Positions 1-9,005 of a stretch of DNA of 64,000 nt are shown in pieces. The notes beneath the pieces are model-generated. The model had not been told where the DNA came from and searched no databases. It was given only the letters and a program-made list of their open reading frames with translations. The translations under genes were made by a program, and so were the position numbers. How positions within the stretch are numbered: position 1 is the first letter of the stretch; each line of letters opens with the position of its first letter. The stretch comes from CAZTLE01 sp964614415 (GTDB lineage: Bacteria > Bacteroidota > Bacteroidia > Flavobacteriales > Flavobacteriaceae), in assembly GCA_964614415.1 (NCBI GenBank), contig CAZTLE010000001.1:15401-79400 (forward strand), given 5' to 3'.

Positions 1-2
1 CG

Positions 3-710
3 GCCGTTGCTTTTGCCCTAAATGGACAGGGCTATGTAGGTACAGGGTTTGACGGTGATGTTGAACTGGGTGATTTCTATCGTTTCAATCCCGGGACTAA
101 TTCCTGGAACGCCATTGCAGATTTTGGCGGCACGGCTCGGCGCGGTGCTGTTGCTTTCTCTTCGGAAGCAGCCGGATATGTAGGTACCGGTTTCGACGGA
201 GACAATGATAAAAAAGACTTTTGGAAGTACAACGCTACAACCGATTCATGGACGGAACTCATCGGATTCGGCGGGAACAAGCGACGCGATGCGATGACAT
301 TCACCATGGGATCGCAAGTATACCTCGGTACCGGGGTATCCAATGGCCTGTTGTTGGAGGATTTCTGGGTTTTTGATACGGGTTCCGATAGCTGGTCGCA
401 GCTGAACGATCTTGATGAGGACGATGATCAGATCATCGTTCGGTCCGATGCCGTTGGCTTTACGATAAATGATAAAGGCTACATAGCCAGTGGCCGCAAC
501 GGCGTGTCTATACTGGAGACCACATGGGAATACGATCCTGTAAGCGACACCTGGACGGAAAAAACGTCCTTCGAAGGGACGAGTCGTATAGATGCCGTAG
601 CCTTTTATGATGGCCTTCGCGCTTTTGTAGCACTGGGAAGAAGCGGTAACCTCTTCCTGGACGATAACTTCGAGTTTCAACCCTTTGTGGAAGAAGACGA
701 AGATGATTAA
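3..710 (+). CDS. Kelch-repeat (galactose-oxidase-like beta-propeller) protein, 5' end outside window
   Basis: The open frame runs in from the left edge (frame starting at base 3) and stops at 708-710, leaving 235 residues. At least four repeats of about 50 residues can be seen, each with the pattern AVAF...GYVGTGFDG...DFYRFNPGTNSW, i.e. a Gly-rich hairpin followed by Tyr/Trp about six residues apart; this is the kelch blade signature. The last repeats are degenerate and the chain ends in an acidic tail (FVEEDEDD). Kelch propellers in Bacteroidota are usually secreted or lipid-anchored binding proteins, but the signal region lies outside the window. It precedes a DUF4907-like gene, a pairing I recall from flavobacteria. 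An internal ATG at 294 is not the start, because the repeats continue upstream in frame. Ligand unknown. Confidence 0.85.
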   Translation, partial: AVAFALNGQGYVGTGFDGDVELGDFYRFNPGTNSWNAIADFGGTARRGAVAFSSEAAGYVGTGFDGDNDKKDFWKYNATTDSWTELIGFGGNKRRDAMTFTMGSQVYLGTGVSNGLLLEDFWVFDTGSDSWSQLNDLDEDDDQIIVRSDAVGFTINDKGYIASGRNGVSILETTWEYDPVSDTWTEKTSFEGTSRIDAVAFYDGLRAFVALGRSGNLFLDDNFEFQPFVEEDEDD

Positions 711-751
711 TTGTGTTTGGATGTAATAATGTATTGCAAATAATTATTACA

Positions 752-827
752 AAGGATCGGGAGATATGCTTTACCATTTTATGATTGATTGAGTTGTTTC
801 ATATACATCTAGTATCTCCTGATCCTT
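752..827. repeat. 15-bp inverted repeat with 46-nt spacer between kelch and DUF4907 genes
   Basis: AAGGATCGGGAGATA at 752-766 is matched by TATCTCCTGATCCTT at 813-827; 14 of 15 positions pair and the remaining one is a possible G-T pair. The spacer (767-812) is AT-rich and has no obvious fold. The structure ends 17 nt before the GTG start of the next gene and starts 41 nt after the kelch stop. It could be a long-loop terminator or processing hairpin, or a small MITE-like element; I see no clear target-site duplication. Confidence 0.7.
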
Positions 828-844
828 AATCTTCTTTTAAAACC

Positions 845-1177
845 GTGAAAAAGATAGTTCTCATCAGCTTGGTTTTCGTCGCCTCCCTAACGGTTATTTC
901 GTTGCTTGTTACACACAACAAGACCAATGAAACGAGCATATATTCTGCAGTGATTCACCAATCCGAACAGAGCTACTGGTACTACGAGATCCTATTGGAG
1001 GGAGAGCTTCTCATCCGCCAGGAGGTCATCCCCGGAATTTCCGGGGTGCATCGGTTTCAAACTGAAGAAGATGCCTTGCGCGTTGCCAGATTGGTGGTGT
1101 CAAAAATGGAGCAGGGCGTAGTACCTCGTGTTACTGCCGATGAGATTGAAGAATTAAACATTACTTTTGGTTTGTAG
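845..1177 (+). CDS. DUF4907-like small membrane-anchored protein
   Basis: 110 residues with an N-terminal hydrophobic segment (about residues 4-22, KIVLISLVFVASLTVISLLV), so either secreted or anchored with the rest outside the cytoplasm. The body has the pattern YWYYEILLEGELLIRQEVIPG, then F-T-E-A-VA-V-K and G-PRVT-EE-L-L, which I recognise as resembling DUF4907 of Bacteroidota. No catalytic motif is visible. The start is GTG at 845, the only start consistent with the signal segment. It sits between a kelch protein and a LytS/LytT pair; its stop is just 7 nt before the histidine kinase ATG, so it is probably co-transcribed with them. Function unknown. Confidence 0.75.
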   Translation: MKKIVLISLVFVASLTVISLLVTHNKTNETSIYSAVIHQSEQSYWYYEILLEGELLIRQEVIPGISGVHRFQTEEDALRVARLVVSKMEQGVVPRVTADEIEELNITFGL

Positions 1178-1184
1178 GCGAATT

Positions 1185-2243
1185 ATGAACGTTGCTTCCT
1201 ATCATATGGCTATGTCCCGCAAAGGAATAAGGATACATGAGTTTTGGATACACCTGATCACCTGGATCTGTTTCCTGTCGCTTCCCGTGAGCCTGATGCT
1301 GTCTCAGTGGTCCAGCTTTCAGTGGCATGTACTTTCAAAATTTGCCCTTAACATTGGGATCTTTTATGCCAACTATCTCGTATTCGCGCCTCACTTCCTG
1401 CTCAAGAAGAAGATACTGCAATACGTGTTGATATCCATAGGATTTGTGTCGTTATCCACAATGCTTATGGTGACGATTAGTCCTATGATGGATATGGATA
1501 GGATGCAGGCTATCCTTCAGGAAAGAGAGAATCTACCTGCCTTTAAAGGTGTTAAGTACGCCGTTCCCTTTATGATCCTGATGGCCTTTTATTTGTTGGG
1601 AGGCACGGTGGCTCTAATGAAAGACTTTTTCGTACGCGATAAACTGTTGAAAGAAAAGGAAGTCAAAAAAACGGAAACCGAACTTAGATTTCTGAAGAAC
1701 CAACTGAATCCCCATTTTCTGTTTAATTCGTTGAACAGTATTTATTCCCTGGTTCGAAATAAGTCCGACGAAGCTCCGCAAGCGGTAATTACCTTATCGC
1801 AACTTATGCGGTATATGCTTTACGATGCCAAGCAGGAAAAGGTACTGTTGAAACACGAGATCGAATACATCGAAAATTATATCTCCCTGCAGCGATTGCG
1901 CCTTTCAAACAGCGAGAACGTCACGGTGAGTATTAAAGGCGAGTATGAGAATAAGAAAATATATCCCCTATTACTCATTTCTTTTATTGAGAATGCCTTC
2001 AAGTATGGCACCAATTTCAAAGGAATCACCGATGTTGCCGTGACGATTGAAGTTCTTCAGGATAAGCTATTGTTTCGGGTGAACAACTTTCTGGGGAATT
2101 ATAAAAAGAACGATTCGAGCTCGGGGATAGGACTGGACAATATTAAAAACCGACTTGAATTGTTGTACCCCAACTCGCACCATTTGTCCATTACCAGCAA
2201 TGAGAAGCGCTATTTTGTGGATCTCGAACTAACAATTAACTAG
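1185..2243 (+). CDS. LytS-type sensor histidine kinase (His_kinase/HATPase_c)
   Basis: 352 residues from the ATG at 1185; a TTG start 18 nt upstream is possible but would overlap the previous gene. Four hydrophobic segments in the first about 140 residues form a membrane domain without a large extracytoplasmic loop, followed by a short coiled linker. The H-box NPHFLFNSLN (His177) is that of the LytS/YehU family (His_kinase, PF06580); the N-box reads FIENAFKYG and the G-box SSGIGLDNIKNRL, so the ATPase domain looks intact. The response regulator starts 2 nt after its stop, making a standard two-component pair. Ligand unknown; neighbouring genes suggest a role linked to the envelope. Confidence 0.93.
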   Translation: MNVASYHMAMSRKGIRIHEFWIHLITWICFLSLPVSLMLSQWSSFQWHVLSKFALNIGIFYANYLVFAPHFLLKKKILQYVLISIGFVSLSTMLMVTISPMMDMDRMQAILQERENLPAFKGVKYAVPFMILMAFYLLGGTVALMKDFFVRDKLLKEKEVKKTETELRFLKNQLNPHFLFNSLNSIYSLVRNKSDEAPQAVITLSQLMRYMLYDAKQEKVLLKHEIEYIENYISLQRLRLSNSENVTVSIKGEYENKKIYPLLLISFIENAFKYGTNFKGITDVAVTIEVLQDKLLFRVNNFLGNYKKNDSSSGIGLDNIKNRLELLYPNSHHLSITSNEKRYFVDLELTIN

Positions 2244-2244
2244 G

Positions 2245-2967
2245 ATGAATTGTATAATCATAGATGACGAGCCCTTGGCCATAAGTGTTATTGAGTCCTA
2301 TTGCGAGGACCTTGGCAACATACAGGTGCTGGGAAGTTTCACAAATGCCATTGACGCCATGGACATCCTGCGCGAGAAGAAGGTGGATCTTATCTTCTCG
2401 GATATTGAAATGCCTCAGATCAATGGGATCGAATTCATAAAATCCATTGACAACAAACCCCTATTCATTTTTACGACAGCCTATCCCGAGTATGCCCTGG
2501 ACGGATTTGAACTCAATGCTGTGGATTATCTGGTAAAGCCTATACCGTTCTCCCGTTTTCTGAAGGCCGTTAACCGGGCCAAAGAGCTTGTTGAACTGCG
2601 AAAGCCCGCTCCTAAAGAAAAGAATGTGATTCCTGCCTACGGAACCTCCCGAAATACGGAATTCATCTTCGTAAAATCGGAATACGAGAATATTAAGATT
2701 GTACTAGACGACATCAAGTTCGTACAGGGGCTGAAAGACTATCTGAAGATACACACCAATAGGAACAAACCTATCTTAACACTTATGAGTTTCAAACATC
2801 TCATGAGTCAGCTTCCTCCGGACCATTTTGTACGCGTGCACAGGTCTTTTGTAGTGAATATCAGTAAGATCAAAGCGGTGCAAAAAAGTAAGGTCGTTAT
2901 TGATGACATCCGGATCCCGATCGGGGAGAGCTTTCGGACCGATTTCTTTAATCGGATAGGCCTCTGA
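2245..2967 (+). CDS. LytTR-family response regulator
   Basis: 240 residues: receiver domain at about 1-120 with acidic pocket IIIDDEP (residues 4-10), phospho-acceptor Asp53 in FSDIEMPQ, and Lys98 in YLVKP; LytTR DNA-binding domain at about 135-238 (FIFVKSEYENIKI, YLKIHT, FVRVHRSFVVNISKI). LytTR proteins bind direct repeats and regulate cell-surface functions. One nucleotide separates it from the kinase stop, so the two are certainly co-transcribed. No target site could be assigned. Confidence 0.95.
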   Translation: MNCIIIDDEPLAISVIESYCEDLGNIQVLGSFTNAIDAMDILREKKVDLIFSDIEMPQINGIEFIKSIDNKPLFIFTTAYPEYALDGFELNAVDYLVKPIPFSRFLKAVNRAKELVELRKPAPKEKNVIPAYGTSRNTEFIFVKSEYENIKIVLDDIKFVQGLKDYLKIHTNRNKPILTLMSFKHLMSQLPPDHFVRVHRSFVVNISKIKAVQKSKVVIDDIRIPIGESFRTDFFNRIGL

Positions 2968-3110
2968 GTGAGCAATCACCATTCATAAACTTCCATTAAA
3001 AAAGGCCATTCGTCTATGAATGCTCCGGGTAGGTATATCGCTTTTGCGAGGTGCTTCGGGGAGCTCTATATTGGGATTGTTAATTAAAATAGTCTGAAAA
3101 ACAAGTTGTT

Positions 3111-3473
3111 ATGAAAAGTCTAAGCGCGGCTGTTTGCCTTTGGTTGATGAGCACACTGTCCCTTGTTTCGCAACAAGACCTCTCGGTTGAAGAAATAGTG
3201 AGCTATCAAAATAAAGCCATGGCGAAATTGGAAATGACTCCCAAACAAACGGAACAGGTTTCTGCTATCAATCTCACCTATGCCACGAAGCAGATGGCCT
3301 TGATGGATGAGGAAGGAAGTATGTTTGGCAAATTTGGTCGTATGAAGAAACTGGGAAAGGCTAAGAACGCCGAACTCGAGAAGGTACTAACCGAAGAGCA
3401 GTACGAGCGATACGAAGACGATATAGAACCTCAAATAAGAAAGCACTTCAGAGCAAAGATGCAACAAAAGTAA
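3111..3473 (+). CDS. Small secreted helical protein, CpxP/Spy-like in outline
   Basis: 120 residues. An N-terminal signal peptide (MKSLSAAVCLWLMSTLSLVS) is followed by a mostly helical, charged domain with LTEEQYERYEDDIEP near the C-terminus. This LTxEQ-type motif and the small helical fold recall periplasmic LTXXQ (Spy/CpxP) proteins, but only one copy is seen, so the assignment is tentative. It lies 143 bp downstream of the response regulator and could be a target of it. Likely periplasmic; no enzymatic motif seen. Confidence 0.7.
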   Translation: MKSLSAAVCLWLMSTLSLVSQQDLSVEEIVSYQNKAMAKLEMTPKQTEQVSAINLTYATKQMALMDEEGSMFGKFGRMKKLGKAKNAELEKVLTEEQYERYEDDIEPQIRKHFRAKMQQK

Positions 3474-3652
3474 TCCAGGGATAAGGTTAGTTTTTAAAGT
3501 GTTCACCTGGTAGATTGAAAGAGGTCCTCTTGATTAAGGAACTCTTTGAAAAAACCCTCCCGGCGGCTTTTCATCAGGTGCTTATGCTGTCTGGGGGGTT
3601 ATCACAATGTTTGAATCAAGAATCGCGACACTACTGGTTGCTCAGCAGTTGA

Positions 3653-6600
3653 TTAATTGGCTTTCGCGTTTGCATTCATAACGAAAAATTCGGCCCTTCG
3701 ATTTTCCTGATGTTCGGTCTCACTACAAGGAATATCATTCTCACATTTATTAGCCAATTGAGATTCACCCAATCCAATGGCCCTTATCCTATCTTGATCA
3801 ATACCCCGTGACACCAGATAATCTCTCACAGAATTGGCCTGCCGATCCGAAATGTTCTGATTGTAGGCATCGCTTCCTCTGGAATCCGTGTGACTTTCAA
3901 TAACAAGCATCAATTGAGGATAGTCGTACATGACCTGTGCAATTCGTTCCAACTCAGCCATGGCATCTTTTCGAATACCGGTCTTGTCATAATCGAAGTA
4001 GATGTTGTTGAATTGAAGATCCGGTGATAGATAGATCTCGATAATCTGTTGATTGTCCAGGGAGACAGTAATATCCTCTTCTTTGGAAATATAGCCTTCC
4101 TTTTTAACGGAGACCAGTATTTTCTGATCACATTCCAAATATGTGACATATCTATAGGCACGATCCACAAATACTCTGGTTTGTTTGCCATCCGCGGTTT
4201 CAATCAGGACCTCGGCCGTGTCAATTGTTCTACCACTGATGTTATCTCTAACAGCTATTCGTATCTCTGTTCGACAGTCAGGTTCAGGTTCCTGTATGGT
4301 GGTTTCATCTACAGGATCCACTTGTGTGGGATCCAAAGCGGTGGGATCAAAGGGGACGTATCCCTGAACCACAAAGGCGTCCTCGGCAATATCACAGGCA
4401 CGGGCGTACGCGGCAAGGTCACGCGCACGAGGCTCACTTGTAAGGCCCTTCGCGAGTACCACCGAATATTGAGTGTTGTTAATTCCGGACGGACTCAGTG
4501 TGGAAATTACATCAAATGTATGTCCGGGATACTGTTGATTAAATCTACCGGAAAGATCTAATGCGTCTTCCACTGTCGCGCCTGCCTCACTGTTTAATGA
4601 TGCGACGATTACCTGCCAGGTTCCCTCCCCGGGAGTCTTCATGAACTGATCATCCCAGGTTTCAGCAGTTAAATGATTGTACTTCTCGCATATTGCGATA
4701 CGCTGATTGGTGATGAGTGTTTCCAGATTGGGGTAATAATTAGCCAGAAAACCGGGAAAGTTGTCTGTTATTGAATCCAGGTATGATTGTGCCTCCTCTT
4801 CGTAGCCTAAATAGAAGTTGGACAGTCCCATATAGTGCCATACACTGGCTTGAAGTGTATCCGTTGGGTCTATTGAATGCAGGACTTCCAGTGCGAACTC
4901 AAAATCCTCGGTGAGGTATTCATGAACGGCGTCATTGAATTCAATAATACCAAAGTTGTCCTCTACCTCCGGAGGTGCATTTTCTTTGTTTCTTGCCTCT
5001 TCAAGCAGATCGAAGGCTTTATCGATATCACCTTTGTTGTATTCCGAAACGGCGAGATTATTTAAAATGGCTGCATAGTTCACTTTACGGTCTGTGGAAT
5101 TATCAAGATCGTCCGATATATAAGAAGGAGCCACGGGTTCTTCTGGCTTAAAAATATTTTGGAAAAGCGTCATATTCAGCACAGAAATGGCGATCAGCGC
5201 AATGACCAAATAGAAGGGGCCTCTCGGGAAAAGCATGTGCCACCAGCTACGGTGGTTGACCGGTCTAAAGAATTCTTCTGCCTCTTTTTTAAGCAGATTG
5301 ATGGGGCCGTCAAGATAAGCCTTGGCAACCCGATCCTCAATCAGGTCGTTTTCAATTAAATAGAACAGATCGCGTTTCCCTTTCAGGTCATCCGGATTCA
5401 ATAAGGAATGGTTGATCCGGGTTTGTACCATTACTTCCCGATGCAAATAGGAGTTCTCAGGTACATCCAACCGTCGTAGCAGGTTCAAAATGGCTTCGCG
5501 GGCAATGCGCTCCACCTTTGGATCAAGGAGTTCAATGAGTTCGGTTCGCAGGTCATCGTCCATTTCGCTTTCCAAAAGGTGCGATACCTGAGCCAGCTTG
5601 TGTAGCGTTTGATAGTTTAGCTCGAACTCGTTTTCGGCATGCTGATACTGTTCCGAAAGTGCTTTCCCGATGGCTATCACGAATTGCCAGTGTATTTTGG
5701 GATAGAGAGCGAGACTGCAAAACCACTGGAAGAGTATCGGATCATTTAATGCCTTTTGAATTCCTTCAACCTCATGAAAACTGGAAAAAGACGCTTCTTT
5801 TTCAAGTTTTAACTGTGAGATACGGGCGTTAAGTCCGGGGAGCTCATCATTCAGCAAACTTTCAGACATATAGATGAACCCTTTTAACGTAGCCGGGAGC
5901 ACAGGGATATAGCCATCAATAATTTCTTCGTTTCTACCCCAGTCACTAAATCTTCTCGGCGTTAAGAGGAAACGTTTATTCCAACGGGATAACAATGTCG
6001 CTGCCCAGCGAAAAACCCGGTCCAGCTTTGCATTGAGCATCCATTTCCCGTCACTGATAATGATAAGGGTGTGATATGGATATTTTTCCGAAACCGCATC
6101 CAACGTGATACCCTTGGGGTGCTCTTTGTTTTTCAGGTATTTCGGGTTTCGATTGAAATAATAGACTTCTACGAAGGTGTCTTCATTTTTCAGGAATTCC
6201 TGCAAGTAGTTAAATAACTCGAGTTGGAAACCTTCTGCCTGACTGCGATCTACCAGCACCAGGTATTCCGGAATCCGAGTAGTCTCTTTAAAATCCAGAT
6301 CGATATATCCGGCACTGTTCGCGGTCTTCTTAATACTTCCGGAGATATCGAGCTTAGTCGTCCCGGCTTCCCGTCGGTGTTTCAGCCTACGGGATAGTTC
6401 ATAGAGTTCTTTTTCCGGTTTTATGCGACTATTCTGATTAGGCAGCTCCAGATCGTAAGGAGGTTCGATCCCTTCAAAATCAAGACTGGACAATATATCT
6501 TTCGACGGAATTGTCTTTCGTTTTCTGAAATAGAAAATTTCCAAAAGCAAGGGAACCAGGGCCGAGAGAATGAGCAAAGCAGCAATCAGTCCTATGATTT

Positions 6601-9001
6601 CTCCTAAAGACATTCGCTTCCAGGACCGCTTGTCAAAAAGGTTAAAGTACAGGGTCGTGTTTACACCCGACGACGGATAAGAGACTTCTACAAAATCCGA
6701 TTCCGTATACTTGTTCGAATCCAAAGAAGTAAAGTAGCTGTCCAGCTTGTTGGATTGATCGATTGTTGGATAGGGGATCGTGTCTCCCTTTGCCACAAAC
6801 ACATACTCTGAGGCATCAATCCCATCATTGGTACCATACGGTATAAACATGTTTCCTTCACTATTCCTCTTGAGTTTTGTTTTGACAGGAAATGCATGAA
6901 GGATGGAATTGATAAACACTTCCGGTAATTGTGAAGCGAGTTCTTCTATCGGAGCCTGTCCGGTACCTATAAATTCATCATCCAGAAAAATCGTGAACCG
7001 AGCAATATCGTCTTCATCTTCTTCGATCACGAGTTGGGATCTGTGAATAAATTGAGTACTGTCTTTGGGTGCAAACCTATTGGTCAATGCTATAAGTGCC
7101 TGAATACTGTCCTGTATGATCTTGCGGTCATCCTTCAGCCTCAACGAGTCCAGACCTTCGTCGATGAGAATTGAATCCAGTAACAGGGCAGGTTTCCTTC
7201 TGGGGAGTTTCAAATAGCGACGATGGTCGTTATAACTTGCATCATTGATCGGTATGATTTCCGTAATCCCTAATGGGTTGGCAGACTCAATAGAAATGGA
7301 ATCGGTAAGAAGTGTTTGTATTCGCTGTCGTTGCTCCCCCGCAAGAGCAGGAGAGAGCACATAAGCATGGTAAGGAACCGAATAGGTCTCAATAATTTTT
7401 AAGTTAGATGTGTCCGCACGTTTCCAACTGTGTTCGTCCACGGCGATGCCATCCGTCTGCCCGGCAATAAGTTGTTGTATAGAAGCGTCGTGACTTCCTG
7501 AAAAGTCATGAGCCTCCAACATCTCCAAAATTTTATACCCCCTTACTTCAAAGAGTCCAACGGGTAATTTGTATCCCGATGTTGAGGTCTCTTTGACGAA
7601 GAGGAATCGCTTCTCATCAAAATCACCCAGATCGTCAATCCTTGAATCCTTCCTTGCCACAATATGGCCTTTAAACGAACGCTGATCGTTCACGGTATGG
7701 GTAGCGACGACAGCGAGCTGAGGGTGTTTTCTTGTGGCATTAAGGTAGGGGAACACTGTGTAAACCCCAATGTCAATATCTCCTGAGAGCAGTTGTTGAG
7801 AGAGCGAATCGGGTTCAATGTCAAAATTGGGCTCCAACCCGTTGTATTGATCTATTCGGGCGACCAGGCTGTTAAAAATAGGAGTATAGGTTTCCGATAA
7901 ACCTCTACCTCCTTTATATTCAATAACCCCAACACGTAACCTGGAGGTGGTGAAAATACTATCCGGGTTAACGGAAGGATCAGCCGCCAGTAAAGGCCGT
8001 TCTTCACCTAATATTACCGAGTTCAGTGAAATGGTCTTACGACTTATCGAGATATCACAAATGTCATCGTGAGGAAGCGTATCATAGAGAACGGCCAGTT
8101 CAATATCAAAGAGACCATCGTTATCCACCTCAAATTCATGAACAATAAGGGTGTCGCTATAGATTCGCATCTGGTCTCTCGGAATGCGCTCTCCGTTTGC
8201 TTTTAATTGCAAAGAATACGGGCGCGTGGTATCGACCACAATTTTGGGGAGGAAAGAAACCACCTGCGGATTCAATGGCTCGATCTCATAGTCGAAATCA
8301 ATCTGTGGCTTACTTTCACATACGGCTATCTCTGTAGTTTGAGCAATGCTGTTCGGCGTGAGTAGGTTACGCGCCCTGACGGTTATCTCGTGGGTCTTTG
8401 CCGTGTCGAAGACATACTCGGCACGAATACTGTTATTGCCGGGGCTGATGAACCAATCTGATTCAATACTCGTATCATCGATCAGAATTTCACCTCCGGC
8501 CAGTATTCCGTTTACCAGCCCTTCTATGACCAAGGTGTCACCAACTGAAACAATTTCCGGGGGTAACTCCAGGAAGTCGGGCTGGGGGGGTACACGCGTG
8601 CGATTCATGAAGTAGGCAAGAACGAGAAATGCCACGGTCAGCAGTGTGGTAATCAGAAGTGTATAGCGCTTCTTTCTGTCCTCGCCTTTTTCCAGCTCAC
8701 CTTTTTCATCCACCTTGCCCTCAATTCGATCTTCGAAGGCTTTGGTATTGGACTGAATATATTGCACATATTTCCTGAAGGCATAATCAAAAAGGGCTTG
8801 CTGATTTTGTGACTTGACCACAACCGGACCCAGATATGTTTTCAAGGCTTCCAGGTCCTCCGGTGTGGCACCCTTTCCAAAGGTTAGCAATACCTTTTGA
8901 AGTTTTAGCCGCTGATCTACGCCAACACGAAACCCTTCGCCCTCCAGAAACGTGATGAGGGTAGACAGGGGTAACTGTATGACGTGATCTTTGGCGCTCA
9001 C
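3653..9001 (-). CDS. Giant membrane protein: PhnD-like sensor + degenerate vWA + TPR + OmpA domain (ternary system with MoxR and DUF4062 proteins)
   Basis: 1782 residues. Visible order: (1) residues 1-100, a cytosolic helical domain (LITFLEGEGFRVGVDQR, LFDYAFRKYVQYI) like that preceding vWA modules in vWA-MoxR systems; (2) TM1 at about 112-133; (3) Ig-like beta region, about 140-340; (4) about 354-560, a phosphonate-binding PhnD-like solute-binding domain (LRVGVIEYKGG, LLSGDIDIGVYTVFPYL, QQLIAGQTDGIAVDEHSW); (5) TM2 at about 795-820; (6) about 910-1045, a degenerate vWA domain (YLVLVDRSQAEGFQ, LIIISDGKWML, RFLLTPRRFSDWG) whose first metal motif is incomplete; (7) TM3 at about 1260-1280; (8) TPR-like repeats, about 1300-1420; (9) a small beta domain; (10) OmpA peptidoglycan-binding domain at about 1662-1780 (FDYDKTGI, ESHTDSRGSDAYNQ, NRRAEFF). 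Predicted topology puts the vWA domain in the cytosol and the PhnD and OmpA domains in the periplasm. Four nt separate it from the MoxR gene. Confidence 0.9.
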   Translation of the reverse strand: MSAKDHVIQLPLSTLITFLEGEGFRVGVDQRLKLQKVLLTFGKGATPEDLEALKTYLGPVVVKSQNQQALFDYAFRKYVQYIQSNTKAFEDRIEGKVDEKGELEKGEDRKKRYTLLITTLLTVAFLVLAYFMNRTRVPPQPDFLELPPEIVSVGDTLVIEGLVNGILAGGEILIDDTSIESDWFISPGNNSIRAEYVFDTAKTHEITVRARNLLTPNSIAQTTEIAVCESKPQIDFDYEIEPLNPQVVSFLPKIVVDTTRPYSLQLKANGERIPRDQMRIYSDTLIVHEFEVDNDGLFDIELAVLYDTLPHDDICDISISRKTISLNSVILGEERPLLAADPSVNPDSIFTTSRLRVGVIEYKGGRGLSETYTPIFNSLVARIDQYNGLEPNFDIEPDSLSQQLLSGDIDIGVYTVFPYLNATRKHPQLAVVATHTVNDQRSFKGHIVARKDSRIDDLGDFDEKRFLFVKETSTSGYKLPVGLFEVRGYKILEMLEAHDFSGSHDASIQQLIAGQTDGIAVDEHSWKRADTSNLKIIETYSVPYHAYVLSPALAGEQRQRIQTLLTDSISIESANPLGITEIIPINDASYNDHRRYLKLPRRKPALLLDSILIDEGLDSLRLKDDRKIIQDSIQALIALTNRFAPKDSTQFIHRSQLVIEEDEDDIARFTIFLDDEFIGTGQAPIEELASQLPEVFINSILHAFPVKTKLKRNSEGNMFIPYGTNDGIDASEYVFVAKGDTIPYPTIDQSNKLDSYFTSLDSNKYTESDFVEVSYPSSGVNTTLYFNLFDKRSWKRMSLGEIIGLIAALLILSALVPLLLEIFYFRKRKTIPSKDILSSLDFEGIEPPYDLELPNQNSRIKPEKELYELSRRLKHRREAGTTKLDISGSIKKTANSAGYIDLDFKETTRIPEYLVLVDRSQAEGFQLELFNYLQEFLKNEDTFVEVYYFNRNPKYLKNKEHPKGITLDAVSEKYPYHTLIIISDGKWMLNAKLDRVFRWAATLLSRWNKRFLLTPRRFSDWGRNEEIIDGYIPVLPATLKGFIYMSESLLNDELPGLNARISQLKLEKEASFSSFHEVEGIQKALNDPILFQWFCSLALYPKIHWQFVIAIGKALSEQYQHAENEFELNYQTLHKLAQVSHLLESEMDDDLRTELIELLDPKVERIAREAILNLLRRLDVPENSYLHREVMVQTRINHSLLNPDDLKGKRDLFYLIENDLIEDRVAKAYLDGPINLLKKEAEEFFRPVNHRSWWHMLFPRGPFYLVIALIAISVLNMTLFQNIFKPEEPVAPSYISDDLDNSTDRKVNYAAILNNLAVSEYNKGDIDKAFDLLEEARNKENAPPEVEDNFGIIEFNDAVHEYLTEDFEFALEVLHSIDPTDTLQASVWHYMGLSNFYLGYEEEAQSYLDSITDNFPGFLANYYPNLETLITNQRIAICEKYNHLTAETWDDQFMKTPGEGTWQVIVASLNSEAGATVEDALDLSGRFNQQYPGHTFDVISTLSPSGINNTQYSVVLAKGLTSEPRARDLAAYARACDIAEDAFVVQGYVPFDPTALDPTQVDPVDETTIQEPEPDCRTEIRIAVRDNISGRTIDTAEVLIETADGKQTRVFVDRAYRYVTYLECDQKILVSVKKEGYISKEEDITVSLDNQQIIEIYLSPDLQFNNIYFDYDKTGIRKDAMAELERIAQVMYDYPQLMLVIESHTDSRGSDAYNQNISDRQANSVRDYLVSRGIDQDRIRAIGLGESQLANKCENDIPCSETEHQENRRAEFFVMNANAKAN

Positions 9002-9005
9002 AATG

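Noticed and set aside
2980..3022. Inverted repeat CATTCATA/TATGAATG after the response regulator
   Set aside because: Only 8 bp with a 27-nt spacer in AT-rich sequence; could be chance.
3541..3600. Terminator between the small periplasmic protein and the giant vWA gene
   Set aside because: AACCCTCC/GGGGGGTT can pair but the loop is about 30 nt and no T run follows.
4049..4561. 170-codon plus-strand frame inside the giant vWA/OmpA gene
   Set aside because: Shadow of the OmpA and linker region; no motif, no start context.
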